Assembly: GCA_947651225.1 (NCBI GenBank)
Contig: CANSYK010000016.1
Span: 1-57,349, forward strand
Direction of reading: 5' to 3'
Length of the DNA: 57,349 bases
Source: an uncultured bacterium
Lineage (GTDB): Bacteria; Bacillota; Clostridia; Lachnospirales; Lachnospiraceae
The translations under genes and the position numbers were made by a program. The notes beneath the pieces are model-generated. The model ran no database searches. It had not been told where the DNA came from and saw only the letters and a program-made list of their open reading frames with translations. The number at the start of each line of letters is the position of its first letter. Position 1 is the first letter of the stretch. Positions 1-8,944 of the stretch are shown one piece after another.

Positions 1-96
1 ATGCGCACGGATACACATAGGAAGTTATGCTGCTTTGCAGCGTGTATCCGGCGCCGTAAACGAAGCAAAACGCAAGCGTTTTTTTCGTTTACTATA
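1..96 (+). repeat. Family A palindromic repeat, partial copy cut by the window edge
   Basis: This is the right-hand 96 bases of the family A element, whose full copies are at 18460-18594 and 30194-30328. It contains the GGATACAC/GTGTATCC hairpin and the GTAAACGA/TCGTTTAC hairpin, and ends with the terminal repeat CGTTTACTATA. The left 35-bp hairpin module would lie outside the window. It lies directly upstream of leuC, ending about 40 bases before its start codon, so it is probably part of the leuC leader or just upstream of it. Confidence 0.85.
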
Positions 97-135
97 AATA
101 ATCAGAAAATTGTTCCAACAGGAGGATGATAGATT

Positions 136-1401
136 ATGGGAATGACAATGACACAAAAAATTTTGGCGGCACATGCAGGGCTGCCTTCTGTGGAAGCCGG
201 ACAGTTAATTGAAGCAAATCTGGATTTGGTCTTAGCAAATGACATTACTGGTCCGGTAGCAATCCATGAAGTAGAAAAATTAAAGAAAAAGACAGTGTTT
301 GACAAGGATAAGGTCGTGCTGGTGCCGGATCATTTTGCACCAAATAAGGATATTAAATCGGCAGAGCATTGCAAATGTGTCCGTGAATATGCAAAAGAAC
401 ATGATATTACGAACTATTTTGAAGTTGGAAAGATGGGGATTGAGCATGCCCTGCTTCCGGAACAGGGATTGATTGTATCCGGGGAAGTATGTATTGGAGC
501 TGATTCGCACACTTGTACATATGGTGCGTTAGGAGCTTTTTCTACTGGTGTGGGAAGTACCGATATGGGCTGTGGCATGATTACCGGACAGGCATGGTTT
601 AAGGTGCCGTCTGCCATTAAGTTTACGCTGACTGGAAAACCATCTAAATGGGTTAGCGGAAAAGATGTTATTTTGCATATTATCGGTATGATTGGCGTTG
701 ATGGTGCTCTTTACCAGTCGATGGAGTTTACAGGGGACGGCATTAAGAACCTTTCTATGGATGACCGTTTTACAATTGCCAATATGGCGATTGAGGCAGG
801 AGCGAAAAATGGTATTTTCCCAGTAGATGAAAAGACAATTGCTTATATGGAAGAACATTCTTCGAAAAAATATACAGCTTATGAGGCAGATGAAGATGCC
901 GTTTACGAAAAGGAATATACTATTGACCTTGCAGACATTGAGCCAGTGGTTGCTTTTCCACATCTTCCAGAAAATACAAAAAAAGTTTCAGACGCTGGTG
1001 ATATTTGTATTGACCAGGTTGTAATCGGTTCCTGCACAAACGGCAGAATCGAAGATCTTCGTATTGCTGCAGAGGTGTTAAAGGACCGCAAAGTGGCTGA
1101 TGGAATCCGTACCATTGTGATTCCGGCAACACAGGACATCTATATGCAGGCAATTGAAGAAGGGCTGGTACAGACTTTCATTAAAGCTGGTGCGATTGTC
1201 AGTACACCGACCTGCGGTCCATGCCTTGGCGGGTATATGGGAATTCTGGCAGCGGGAGAGCGGGCAGTTTCTACAACAAACCGTAACTTTGTAGGCCGTA
1301 TGGGGCATGTGGATTCTGAAATCTATCTGGCAAGCCCTGCAGTAGCAGCAGCAAGTGCAGTGACCGGAAAAATCTCACAGCCATCTGACATAGGAATATA
1401 A
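136..1401 (+). CDS. leuC: 3-isopropylmalate dehydratase large subunit
   Basis: LeuC binds the 4Fe-4S cluster and, with LeuD, isomerises 2-isopropylmalate to 3-isopropylmalate in leucine synthesis in the cytoplasm. The 421-residue length fits the shorter Clostridia/archaeal-type LeuC. Cluster ligands are visible in VIGSCTNGR (about residues 297-305) and the PTCGPCLGG motif (about 357-365). The aconitase-type signature [15 protein letters not shown] is also present. The ATG at 136 follows GGAGGATG at a good distance. leuD follows 96 bases downstream on the same strand, so the two are very likely one operon. The upstream promoter and any leader control (T-box or attenuator) are outside the window or masked by the repeat. 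Confidence 0.97.
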   Translation: MGMTMTQKILAAHAGLPSVEAGQLIEANLDLVLANDITGPVAIHEVEKLKKKTVFDKDKVVLVPDHFAPNKDIKSAEHCKCVREYAKEHDITNYFEVGKMGIEHALLPEQGLIVSGEVCIGADSHTCTYGALGAFSTGVGSTDMGCGMITGQAWFKVPSAIKFTLTGKPSKWVSGKDVILHIIGMIGVDGALYQSMEFTGDGIKNLSMDDRFTIANMAIEAGAKNGIFPVDEKTIAYMEEHSSKKYTAYEADEDAVYEKEYTIDLADIEPVVAFPHLPENTKKVSDAGDICIDQVVIGSCTNGRIEDLRIAAEVLKDRKVADGIRTIVIPATQDIYMQAIEEGLVQTFIKAGAIVSTPTCGPCLGGYMGILAAGERAVSTTNRNFVGRMGHVDSEIYLASPAVAAASAVTGKISQPSDIGI

Positions 1402-1497
1402 GGCTTAAAGTCCCTTTGGTGCATGAAAAGCTTATGTGTGGAGGGAATGATAAAACCTGAAAATAACCAATGCAATATATGTAAATGGAGGGAAATT

Positions 1498-1983
1498 ATG
1501 AAAGCGTGTGGTACAGTCCATAAATATGGAGATAATATAGATACAGATGTTATTATTCCAGCAAGATATCTGAATTCTTCTGATCCAGAAGAGCTGGCAA
1601 AAAAATGTATGGAAGATATTGACCCGGATTTTGTAAACCGTGTCAAAAAGGGTGACATTATGGTTGCCAATAAAAACTTTGGATGCGGGTCTTCCAGGGA
1701 GCATGCGCCAATTGCGATTAAAGCGGCGGGAGTTGGCTGCGTGGTTGCAGAGACCTTTGCCCGGATTTTTTATCGGAATGCGATTAATATCGGGCTTCCG
1801 ATTATTGAATGTGCAGAGGCGGCAAAGGAAATTGAAGCTGGAGATACTGTAGAGATTGATTTTGACAGTGGTATGATTTATGACAAAACAAAGGGGACGG
1901 AGTATAAAGGACAGGCGTTTCCAGAATTTATGCAAAAAATCATTAAAGCAGAGGGTTTAATCAACTATATTAATGAAAAATAA
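1498..1983 (+). CDS. leuD: 3-isopropylmalate dehydratase small subunit
   Basis: LeuD is the swivelling small subunit that completes the LeuCD heterodimer. The reading frame is open further upstream, but the ATG at 1498 is preceded by GGAGGGAAATT and gives [19 protein letters not shown], the standard N-terminus of this family, so this start was chosen (161 residues). The conserved substrate-loop motif [10 protein letters not shown] sits near residue 62. The short length matches the two-subunit bacterial/archaeal form. It follows leuC in the same operon, and the next gene (cytidylyltransferase) starts about 45 bases later. Confidence 0.96.
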   Translation: MKACGTVHKYGDNIDTDVIIPARYLNSSDPEELAKKCMEDIDPDFVNRVKKGDIMVANKNFGCGSSREHAPIAIKAAGVGCVVAETFARIFYRNAINIGLPIIECAEAAKEIEAGDTVEIDFDSGMIYDKTKGTEYKGQAFPEFMQKIIKAEGLINYINEK

Positions 1984-2027
1984 ACAGATTAGGACTAGAG
2001 AATTCTTAAGAATTGAGGATTTATAAA

Positions 2028-2753
2028 ATGGGAATGGTTTTTGGAGTAATCGTAGCGGGTGGAGTGGGAAACCGTATGGGGAATCTGGAGCGGCCAAAAC
2101 AATATCTGATGTTAGGGGACAAACCAGTAATCGTCCATACCGTTCAGAGATTTTTAAGAAATGATGCGTTTGAGCATCTGATTGTTCCATGCCCGAAAGT
2201 GTGGATTGAACATACAAACAGTCTGATCAAAAAATATTTTCCAGAGAAAAAAGAACATATTACCGTGTTAGAAGGCGGAGATACCAGAAATGAGACGATT
2301 ATGAATGCCATTGCCTTTATTGAACAGAGCTATGGGCTTGACGAGGAAACATTAATTGTAACGCATGATTCTGTCAGGCCGTTTCTGACAGACCGGATTA
2401 TACAGGAAAATATAGACTATGGGAAAAAATATGGCGCTGCAGACACTGTAATTCCTGCTACGGATACGATTGTTACCAGCGAAGATGGTGCCATAATCTC
2501 TGATATCCCAGACCGTAAAAAGATGTATCAGGGGCAGACACCACAGACTTTCCGGGCAAAAAAACTGAGGGAATTGTATTCCTCCCTGACCAAGGAGGAA
2601 AAGGAAATTCTGACGGATGCGTCCAAGATTTACGTAATCAAGGGAGAAAAAGTATATCTGGTCAATGGGGAAGTTTCCAATATAAAAATCACATATCCAT
2701 ATGATCTTCGGGTTGCGGAAACGTTGGTAAAAAATATGGCAGATAACCTATAA
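2028..2753 (+). CDS. IspD/TarI family cytidylyltransferase, canonical copy
   Basis: This 241-residue nucleotidyltransferase would transfer CMP from CTP to a sugar-alcohol phosphate: ribitol-5-phosphate in TarI, methylerythritol-phosphate in IspD. The CTP-binding loop AGGVGNRMGNLERPKQYL near residues 10-27 is complete, with the catalytic Arg of GNRM and the Lys of PKQ. The HDSVRPF, GQTPQTF and NIKITYPYDL motifs follow. The frame opens at a TTG at 2013, but GAGGA before the ATG at 2028 supports the later start. A paralogue at 15656 next to tarJ has a damaged loop, so this copy may supply CDP-ribitol activity for the surface-polymer cluster. It could equally be the MEP-pathway IspD; the sequence alone does not decide. 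A clear terminator follows at 2759. Confidence 0.85.
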   Translation: MGMVFGVIVAGGVGNRMGNLERPKQYLMLGDKPVIVHTVQRFLRNDAFEHLIVPCPKVWIEHTNSLIKKYFPEKKEHITVLEGGDTRNETIMNAIAFIEQSYGLDEETLIVTHDSVRPFLTDRIIQENIDYGKKYGAADTVIPATDTIVTSEDGAIISDIPDRKKMYQGQTPQTFRAKKLRELYSSLTKEEKEILTDASKIYVIKGEKVYLVNGEVSNIKITYPYDLRVAETLVKNMADNL

Positions 2754-2758
2754 GGAGG

Positions 2759-2791
2759 AAAAGGCATCAAGTAGTATTCAGGATGCCTTTT
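2759..2791 (+). terminator. Terminator hairpin after the cytidylyltransferase
   Basis: AAAAGGCATC and GATGCCTTTT form a perfect 10-bp inverted repeat around a 13-base loop, followed by a T-rich stretch. It lies 6 bases after the stop codon and would end the leuCD-cytidylyltransferase unit. The rest of the gap to 2930 is AT-rich with poly-T tracts and shows no gene. Confidence 0.8.
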
Positions 2792-2929
2792 CTATTTTCG
2801 TTCATTGCATAATCCACAGAATTTTCACAAATTTCAGGAGGTATTGTTGCTTTTTTGCCATAATTTTTTTTTAATCTATAACAAGAGTGGGTTAAATAAT
2901 TAAAAAAATAATAAGGGGAGTATATTTTT

Positions 2930-5900
2930 ATGAGGTCACAGGGGAATGCAAGAAAGACTTTTTGGATATGGGCAGTTATTTTTTCATTAGTTATGGGACA
3001 ACTCGTTTCCGTTCCCAGGGTTTTTGCAATAGATGAAAAAGATCAGGTAATTATAGATGAGAAGAAAGAAGATAATCAGGACGAATCAGATGATGGCAGT
3101 CAGAAAGATTCGGGAACGGAAGATAATTCTTCAGGTGAAGTTTCTTTAGATACAGCAAATTTAAGGTTTATTTTTACATCAGATTTACATGGTCAGATTA
3201 CAACAGAAGATTATGAGAAAGGTACTGTTTTTACGACAGGAGGACTTTGCAGGACGGTTTCTCTGATTAAAGAGGCAAAGAGTGAGGTGCCAGAAAATAA
3301 TACCCTTTTGTTTGATTTGGGGGATAATATGTATGACTACACCACGGACTATATTTATAACTATGATGATACGGTGTTACAGCCAATCTATAAGGCTCTT
3401 TCCATGGTTGGGTATGATGCTATTACATTAGGGAACCATGACTTTGAATATACGTTATCCTATATCCAGAGACAGCTTAAAGATTCTGGTTTGGAAAGCA
3501 AGGTGGTTCTTTCCAATGTAAAGGATGTGAATACCGGAAAAAGCATATGGGCAGAAAATAAGATTTTTGAAAAAGAGCTTATGACATCTTCTGGCAGAAC
3601 TATGAAAGTCAAAGTCGGAGTGATTGGGGAGACAATTCCTGAACTTTCAGATAAAAGAGAAAATTACAAAGGAGTTCTGCAGCCAGAAAGCATCATAAAA
3701 AATGTGGAAAAAGAAGTTTCTGATTTAAAGGAAAAGGGTGCGGATGTTATTGTTGTAATTGCACATTCCGGGGTAGGTGCAGAAGTTGTGAACGATTCAT
3801 CACATAATGTAGGATATGCCCTGACAAAAATAGAAGGGGTAGATGCTGTTTTATGTGGACATAAACATGCAAATTTTCCGGTTGCGAGTGGGACAAAATA
3901 TGATTTCTATCCTGGAGTTGACCTTACGACTGGTTTAGTTAATGGGAAAAGCCTGATTCAGGTAAAAAGCCGTGGAGGAAGTGTTGGGATTGCTGATTTG
4001 CAGCTTTCTGATACCGATAATAAAATTTCTATTGTAGGAAGAAATACGGCGATTCGGAATGTAAATGCAAATACAGAGGTAGATCAGGCGATTAGTGATT
4101 GTATGGGAGAATGGACCAAAATCTTTTTGTCAGACTGCAGTGAGATTTTATCAGAAATAGGAAATCAGACAGAGCTTCAAAATTATTTTGGTACGCAGGA
4201 AGATACTGATTTGATGCAGTTGATGAATAACATTAAGATTGGTTATGGATTAGAATATATCTATAATACTGCTACAGAATATAAAGGTTATCCTGTCGTA
4301 GGTGTTTCACCCTATTTGAAATATGGATCTGGTGACAGCGTGGATTATGTTGACATTACAGGCGATTTTAAACGCTCTAATATTTATGATATGGTAGTCC
4401 ACAGAACGAGACTTTATGTATATGAAATGACAGGCGCTCAGATTCGTGAATGGTTGGAGTGGTCTGCGGGCTGTTATGCAACGCAGGGAGAAAATCTGCT
4501 TTCAAAAGAAGATTTTCCTTCTTTTTCAGGAGAGAAGCCTTTGCAGTATGCTTTACAGGAAAAATATTTAACAGAGTGGAAAAACTTTTTTGTCTTTGAT
4601 GGGATAGAGTATGAAATTAATCCGTCTGTTGCCCCACGCTACAGTGAAGCTGGTAAGAAAATAAATGATACAAGCCGTATCACTTCACTGACACGGAATG
4701 GAGTGCCAGTTGCTGATACCGATACCTTTGTGGTGGTTTCCCATGAAGTGCCAGATAACACGCTTTTTAATACAATGAATCCAAAGAAGATTACCTATAC
4801 TACTTCGGACCAGTACAGGGGATTTATTGAATCATTTATCAACAAGATGGCAATGACTGGAAATTTAAAACCATTAAAGGATAACAATTGGAGTGTATCT
4901 TATTCTGATCAGTATAACTATGTATTAAAAAGCGCAAAAGCCGGGCAGGCGATTGCTGACAAAAGAGAGTGGCTGACAAGCAGTACCGGAGATGAAATTG
5001 GTGATGATGGATACTGGTATTATCTTTTGGAAACGGATCAGGTGTCAAAAGAAGATAAATCTGGTCCAGGTATTAATGCTGCTATTGTAAATGGGAATGC
5101 CATGACCAGTAAAGGTACGATTGTGGTGCAGGCAGGGGACTTTGCAGGAGTGCGTTCTGTTAAGTATAAACAGGGAAAATATAATATAAATGATGCAGTC
5201 TGGAGTGATGCGAAACAGATTAGTAATGGAAAATTTACCTATAGTAAAAACGCAATCTATTCGATCTTAGCAGAGGATAAGAATGGAAACCGCAGCATTG
5301 CTTATATAAAGACTTCCAATATTGACTCAAATGTATTAGCAGCGCCAGTTGTAAACACATATTCCAACAGGAAAAATTATATTGAGGGAACAGCAAAAGC
5401 GGGCAGTAAAATCTATTTTCAGGTTGAAAATGGAAAAAATTATTCTTCTACAGTAACTTCAAAAGGAACATTTAAGTATGCACTGCCGCCTCAGAAAGCA
5501 GGAACGAAGATTTTTGTATATGTTGTTGACAGCAAGGGGAAAACCAGTTCCAGAACGACTGTTACCGTAAAAAGGACAGGTCCGAACAAGCCGACATTAA
5601 ATAACAATATAAAAACAAATTCTAAAGTGGTATCAGGTAAAACAAATGATGTATATGCATATCCACTTGTTTTAGTGGATGATAAGACATTATATGTACC
5701 AGATTCCAATACGGAGGAGTTGTATAAAAAGTCTTCTTTTTACAATAAATCCTATAAAGTAGTAGTGACAAACATGAAAATGGAAGCTTCTGGCGCCTTT
5801 CAGTTTACTTTGCCAGATTATTTGAAATCCAGCTCGAAAGTGAAGTTAAGGACAATTGATGCCCTGTCGCGCTACAGCCTTCCGCATAAAGTGGGAGTTA

Positions 5901-6451
5901 CCCTGGCTGCACCGAGAAAGCCAAGCATTTCACAGGTCAGTAATCTTTCCAAATCAGTGAAGGTCTATACGGCGGAAGCAGAATGTACCAGCGCAACAGT
6001 TCAGGTTGACAGTAAAAAATATGCGAGCAGCAAAGCGAAATACGATAAAAAGACAGGATATTGTTATACTGTTACAATCCCAAGAAGTGATTCGACAAGT
6101 ACCCTTAAAATCTGGCTGACGAATAAAGTAGGAAAAAGCACAACAATAGTGCTTCATCCGACAGAAAAGGCTCCTAATAAGCCAAAGCTGGATAAAGTAA
6201 AAAAGTCTGCCAAAAAGGTCACAGGAAAAGTGCATCTGGTAGGCAGTAAAGATGGGAAGAATACAGTAAAAAATACAAAAACAAAAGTATATGTATATGT
6301 GAATGGCAAAAAGTATACAGCAAAGATCAGTAGTGATGGGACTTTTTCGGTGAAGTTCAAAAAACGAAAGTTAAAATCAAAAGATAAGGTAGTATGTTAC
6401 GCAAAAAACTGTAATGGAACAAGTTTGAAGCGGACGGTTTATGTAAAATAG
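2930..6451 (+). CDS. Secreted 5'-nucleotidase/metallophosphatase with C-terminal repeat domains
   Basis: This is a very large (1173 residues) exported phosphoesterase of the UshA/CpdB type. Residues 1-33 are a signal peptide (basic start, hydrophobic core, VFA cleavage region), followed by an acidic low-complexity linker to about residue 75. The calcineurin-like metal site is complete: SDLHG (about 83), LGDNM (130), GNHDF (167), VIAHSG and GHKH (about 309). A 5'-nucleotidase C-terminal domain spans roughly 390-660. From about 800 to the end there are several Lys-rich, Ser/Thr-rich beta repeats of the bacterial Ig-like type, and the protein ends without an LPXTG sortase signal. The substrate is likely an extracellular nucleotide or cyclic nucleotide. 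It stands alone between terminators, upstream of the sulfotransferase pair; any functional link to them is unproven. Confidence 0.88.
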   Translation: MRSQGNARKTFWIWAVIFSLVMGQLVSVPRVFAIDEKDQVIIDEKKEDNQDESDDGSQKDSGTEDNSSGEVSLDTANLRFIFTSDLHGQITTEDYEKGTVFTTGGLCRTVSLIKEAKSEVPENNTLLFDLGDNMYDYTTDYIYNYDDTVLQPIYKALSMVGYDAITLGNHDFEYTLSYIQRQLKDSGLESKVVLSNVKDVNTGKSIWAENKIFEKELMTSSGRTMKVKVGVIGETIPELSDKRENYKGVLQPESIIKNVEKEVSDLKEKGADVIVVIAHSGVGAEVVNDSSHNVGYALTKIEGVDAVLCGHKHANFPVASGTKYDFYPGVDLTTGLVNGKSLIQVKSRGGSVGIADLQLSDTDNKISIVGRNTAIRNVNANTEVDQAISDCMGEWTKIFLSDCSEILSEIGNQTELQNYFGTQEDTDLMQLMNNIKIGYGLEYIYNTATEYKGYPVVGVSPYLKYGSGDSVDYVDITGDFKRSNIYDMVVHRTRLYVYEMTGAQIREWLEWSAGCYATQGENLLSKEDFPSFSGEKPLQYALQEKYLTEWKNFFVFDGIEYEINPSVAPRYSEAGKKINDTSRITSLTRNGVPVADTDTFVVVSHEVPDNTLFNTMNPKKITYTTSDQYRGFIESFINKMAMTGNLKPLKDNNWSVSYSDQYNYVLKSAKAGQAIADKREWLTSSTGDEIGDDGYWYYLLETDQVSKEDKSGPGINAAIVNGNAMTSKGTIVVQAGDFAGVRSVKYKQGKYNINDAVWSDAKQISNGKFTYSKNAIYSILAEDKNGNRSIAYIKTSNIDSNVLAAPVVNTYSNRKNYIEGTAKAGSKIYFQVENGKNYSSTVTSKGTFKYALPPQKAGTKIFVYVVDSKGKTSSRTTVTVKRTGPNKPTLNNNIKTNSKVVSGKTNDVYAYPLVLVDDKTLYVPDSNTEELYKKSSFYNKSYKVVVTNMKMEASGAFQFTLPDYLKSSSKVKLRTIDALSRYSLPHKVGVTLAAPRKPSISQVSNLSKSVKVYTAEAECTSATVQVDSKKYASSKAKYDKKTGYCYTVTIPRSDSTSTLKIWLTNKVGKSTTIVLHPTEKAPNKPKLDKVKKSAKKVTGKVHLVGSKDGKNTVKNTKTKVYVYVNGKKYTAKISSDGTFSVKFKKRKLKSKDKVVCYAKNCNGTSLKRTVYVK

Positions 6452-6509
6452 CGGGGAGGATAAAGGATAACAGGGGATAAAGAGGGGATCAAAATATAAG
6501 GAGGAAATG

Positions 6510-7631
6510 ATGAAAACACTTTATATTCACATTGGTACACCCAAAACGGGTAGTTCTGCGATTCAGGCTTTTTTATCCCAGAACCGGGAGGTATTAACCC
6601 AAAAAGGATTTTGTTACCCCAAATTCCCATTTCATTATGATTATGTTTCAAAAAATCGAAATGGATACTTTTTGCGTGCGAAAAAGTTGGAAAACAGACA
6701 GTCTGATTTTGAGGAAGGCATAGAGATGCTCAGAAAGGCTTTTGAAGAATATTCCAATGTTATCTTATCGGAGGAAGGCATCTGGTATGAAAACTTTAAA
6801 TGGCATCAACAGCTTTTTGATGTAATGCAGGAAAAAGGCTATCAGGTTAAGATTATAGTATATTTAAGGAGGCAGGATGATTATGTAGTTTCCAGATGGA
6901 ATCAGTTTGTAAAATCATATTCTTATAAGTATAAGCATCGTGACACAGACGATGGTATATGGGAAAATTTTTTGAAAAGGGAATTAAAGGATTCCAGGCT
7001 AAACTATTTTACAACATTGAAAAAGCTGGAAGATATTTATGGGGAGGGAAATATTCTGGTAAGACGCTATGACAGGAATTATTTTACAAAAGGATCTGTC
7101 ATTTCTGATTTTTTACAGACAGTCGGGTTGGAGCGGACGGATGAGTATACCGAGGCGCAGCTTGTAGTCAATCCCAGTCTGTCGCCAAATACAGCCGAGA
7201 TTCAACGTGTATTAAATACCGTGGTGGCTGAAAGGGATGAAGAAAATGTCAATGATGCAAGTGATATAAAGTTTTTACGTGATCGTTTGTTATCTTATTC
7301 TGTATTGTCGAAAGAAAGCTATCCTTGCAATATGTTTTCAGAGGATGAGGCAAAAGAATTTATGGAACATTACCATAAGGAAAATTGCAGGGTAGCAAAG
7401 AAATATTTTGGAGAAGAGGAGTTGTTCTCCCTGGAAATAAAAGCAGTCCCTAAATGGGAAAAAGATAATCCTAATATGCAGGATGATATCATACGTTTTA
7501 TGGGGCTCACTTTTATGTATTTTTTAGAAGAGAACAGGGAAATTCGTAAAGAGTTACATACATTAAAACTTTTTCGAAAAAAGATACGTCATCCGATTCG
7601 TACGATAGAAGAAAAAATGTCAAATAGATAA
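6510..7631 (+). CDS. Sulfotransferase-like protein, first tandem copy
   Basis: The 373-residue protein starts with IHIGTPKTGSSAIQ, a P-loop-like 5'-phosphosulfate binding motif typical of PAPS-dependent sulfotransferases. About 100 residues later YLRRQDDYVVSRWNQ fits the 3'-phosphate-binding region (Arg and Ser). Such enzymes move sulfate from PAPS to a hydroxyl or amine, often on a carbohydrate. No signal peptide or membrane segment is visible, so action is cytoplasmic. AAGGAGG precedes two adjacent ATGs, 6507 and 6510; the second has better spacing and matches its paralogue's start. The next gene is a close duplicate. The acceptor is unknown; the location in a teichoic-acid-like cluster suggests a polymer precursor, which is inference. 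Confidence 0.78.
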   Translation: MKTLYIHIGTPKTGSSAIQAFLSQNREVLTQKGFCYPKFPFHYDYVSKNRNGYFLRAKKLENRQSDFEEGIEMLRKAFEEYSNVILSEEGIWYENFKWHQQLFDVMQEKGYQVKIIVYLRRQDDYVVSRWNQFVKSYSYKYKHRDTDDGIWENFLKRELKDSRLNYFTTLKKLEDIYGEGNILVRRYDRNYFTKGSVISDFLQTVGLERTDEYTEAQLVVNPSLSPNTAEIQRVLNTVVAERDEENVNDASDIKFLRDRLLSYSVLSKESYPCNMFSEDEAKEFMEHYHKENCRVAKKYFGEEELFSLEIKAVPKWEKDNPNMQDDIIRFMGLTFMYFLEENREIRKELHTLKLFRKKIRHPIRTIEEKMSNR

Positions 7632-7689
7632 TACAGTGTGGGATGTGCCTAAAATGATTAGGCAAAAGGAGAAAGGTAAGGAGGAAGTA

Positions 7690-8841
7690 ATGAAAACACT
7701 TTATATTCACATTGGTACGCCAAAGACAGGCAGTTCCGCAATTCAGGCTTTTTTACGTCAGAACCAGCATGTGTTAGAAGAGAAAGGGGTTTACTATCCG
7801 AGATTCCCTTTTCGTTATGATTATGTGTTAAGGAATCGAAATGGATATTTCCTGCGGGGCGAGAGGCTTGGGAGCAGGCATCCTGATTTTGTGGAAGGTA
7901 TGCGTCTGATTGGGGAAGCTTTTGAAAAATATCCCAATATTATTTTATCAGAGGAAGGAATCTGGTATGAAACCCGAAAATGGCATAATCAGCTTTCTGA
8001 TATTATGCGAAAAAAAAGATATGATGTTAAAATTATAGTATATATAAGAAGGCAGGATGAATATGTGCTCTCCAGATGGAATCAGTTTATAAAGTCCTAT
8101 TTTTATAAATACAGGGATCGTAAGACAGATGATGCGATATGGGAAAATTATTTGCAAAGAGCCTTGAAAGATTCCAAATTAAATTATTTTACAACATTAA
8201 AAAGGTTGGAAGAAATTTATGGAGAGGGGAATGTTTTAGTAAGGCGTTATGATCGAAGTTATTTTTCGGGAGGTAAATCTATCTGTGCTGATTTTTTACA
8301 GACAATTGGACTGGAACAGACGGATGAGTATACAGACGCAGAAGTTGCGGTAAATCCCAGCCTGTCGCCAAATACAGCAGAAATACAGCGGATATTGAAT
8401 ACGGTAGTGATTAACCAGGCCGAAGAAAATGTTGATGATGTATTACTTTTGCGTGATCTTTTGTTATCTTATTCTGGGTTATCCAGAGAAAACTATCCAT
8501 GCAGCATGTTTTCTGAGGAAGAAGCAGAAGAATTTATGAAACATTACCACAAAGGAAACTGCAAGGTAGCAAAAAAATATTTTGGAGAAGAGGAGCTGTT
8601 TCCTTTGAGAGGCAAAGCTGCCCCAAAATGGGAGAAGGGCAATCCCAATATGCAGGATGATATCATACGTTTTATGGGGCTTGCCTGTATGTACTTTTTG
8701 GAAGAGAACCGAAAAATCCGCAAAGAATTACAGGAATTAAAACTTTTTCGGAAAAAGGTGCGTCATCCGATTCATACTTTGGGAGAAAAATTATCAAATA
8801 AATCAGTACCCCCGCAGCGGGCGGATGGGTCACTGGATTAG
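7690..8841 (+). CDS. Sulfotransferase-like protein, second tandem copy
   Basis: This 383-residue protein is highly similar along its whole length to the gene at 6510 and carries the same GTPKTGSSAIQ loop, RRQDEYVLSRWNQ region, NPSLSPNTAEIQR segment and NPNMQDDIIRFMG segment. The frame is open from 7636, but AAGGAGG before the ATG at 7690 and the identical N-terminus set the start there. It has about ten extra C-terminal residues. The two copies differ at many positions spread through the gene, including silent ones, so this is an established duplication rather than a recent copy. Only 58 bases separate the genes, implying co-transcription. Substrate specificity may differ between copies. Confidence 0.78.
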   Translation: MKTLYIHIGTPKTGSSAIQAFLRQNQHVLEEKGVYYPRFPFRYDYVLRNRNGYFLRGERLGSRHPDFVEGMRLIGEAFEKYPNIILSEEGIWYETRKWHNQLSDIMRKKRYDVKIIVYIRRQDEYVLSRWNQFIKSYFYKYRDRKTDDAIWENYLQRALKDSKLNYFTTLKRLEEIYGEGNVLVRRYDRSYFSGGKSICADFLQTIGLEQTDEYTDAEVAVNPSLSPNTAEIQRILNTVVINQAEENVDDVLLLRDLLLSYSGLSRENYPCSMFSEEEAEEFMKHYHKGNCKVAKKYFGEEELFPLRGKAAPKWEKGNPNMQDDIIRFMGLACMYFLEENRKIRKELQELKLFRKKVRHPIHTLGEKLSNKSVPPQRADGSLD

Positions 8842-8858
8842 TATATAGAAAATGCTTA

Positions 8859-8891
8859 AGAACGTCTGGATTTTGACTTTTCAGACGTTCT
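8859..8891 (+). terminator. Hairpin between sulfotransferase and polymerase genes
   Basis: AGAACGTCTG and CAGACGTTCT form a perfect 10-bp inverted repeat. It sits 18 bases after the stop codon. The following bases are only moderately T-rich, so termination may be partial. It could equally be an mRNA-stabilising hairpin. Confidence 0.5.
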
Positions 8892-8944
8892 ATGTTATTC
8901 TGTAAAAGTGTATGCTTAGTCGATAAATATTGGAGGTACAATAG

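Noticed and set aside
1432-1935. A long minus-strand open frame (167 codons) across leuD.
   Set aside because: It is a shadow of leuD, has no ribosome binding site and low-complexity aromatic-rich composition. Similar shadows across rsmB, prkC and other genes were rejected for the same reason.
2013-2753. The first cytidylyltransferase as definitely the MEP-pathway IspD.
   Set aside because: IspD and TarI share the same motifs, and the gene sits at the edge of an alditol-phosphate cluster, so the substrate cannot be decided from sequence alone.
6507-8841. The two sulfotransferase-like genes as an assembly duplication.
   Set aside because: The copies differ at many positions, including silent sites and indels, and each has its own ribosome binding site, so both are real.
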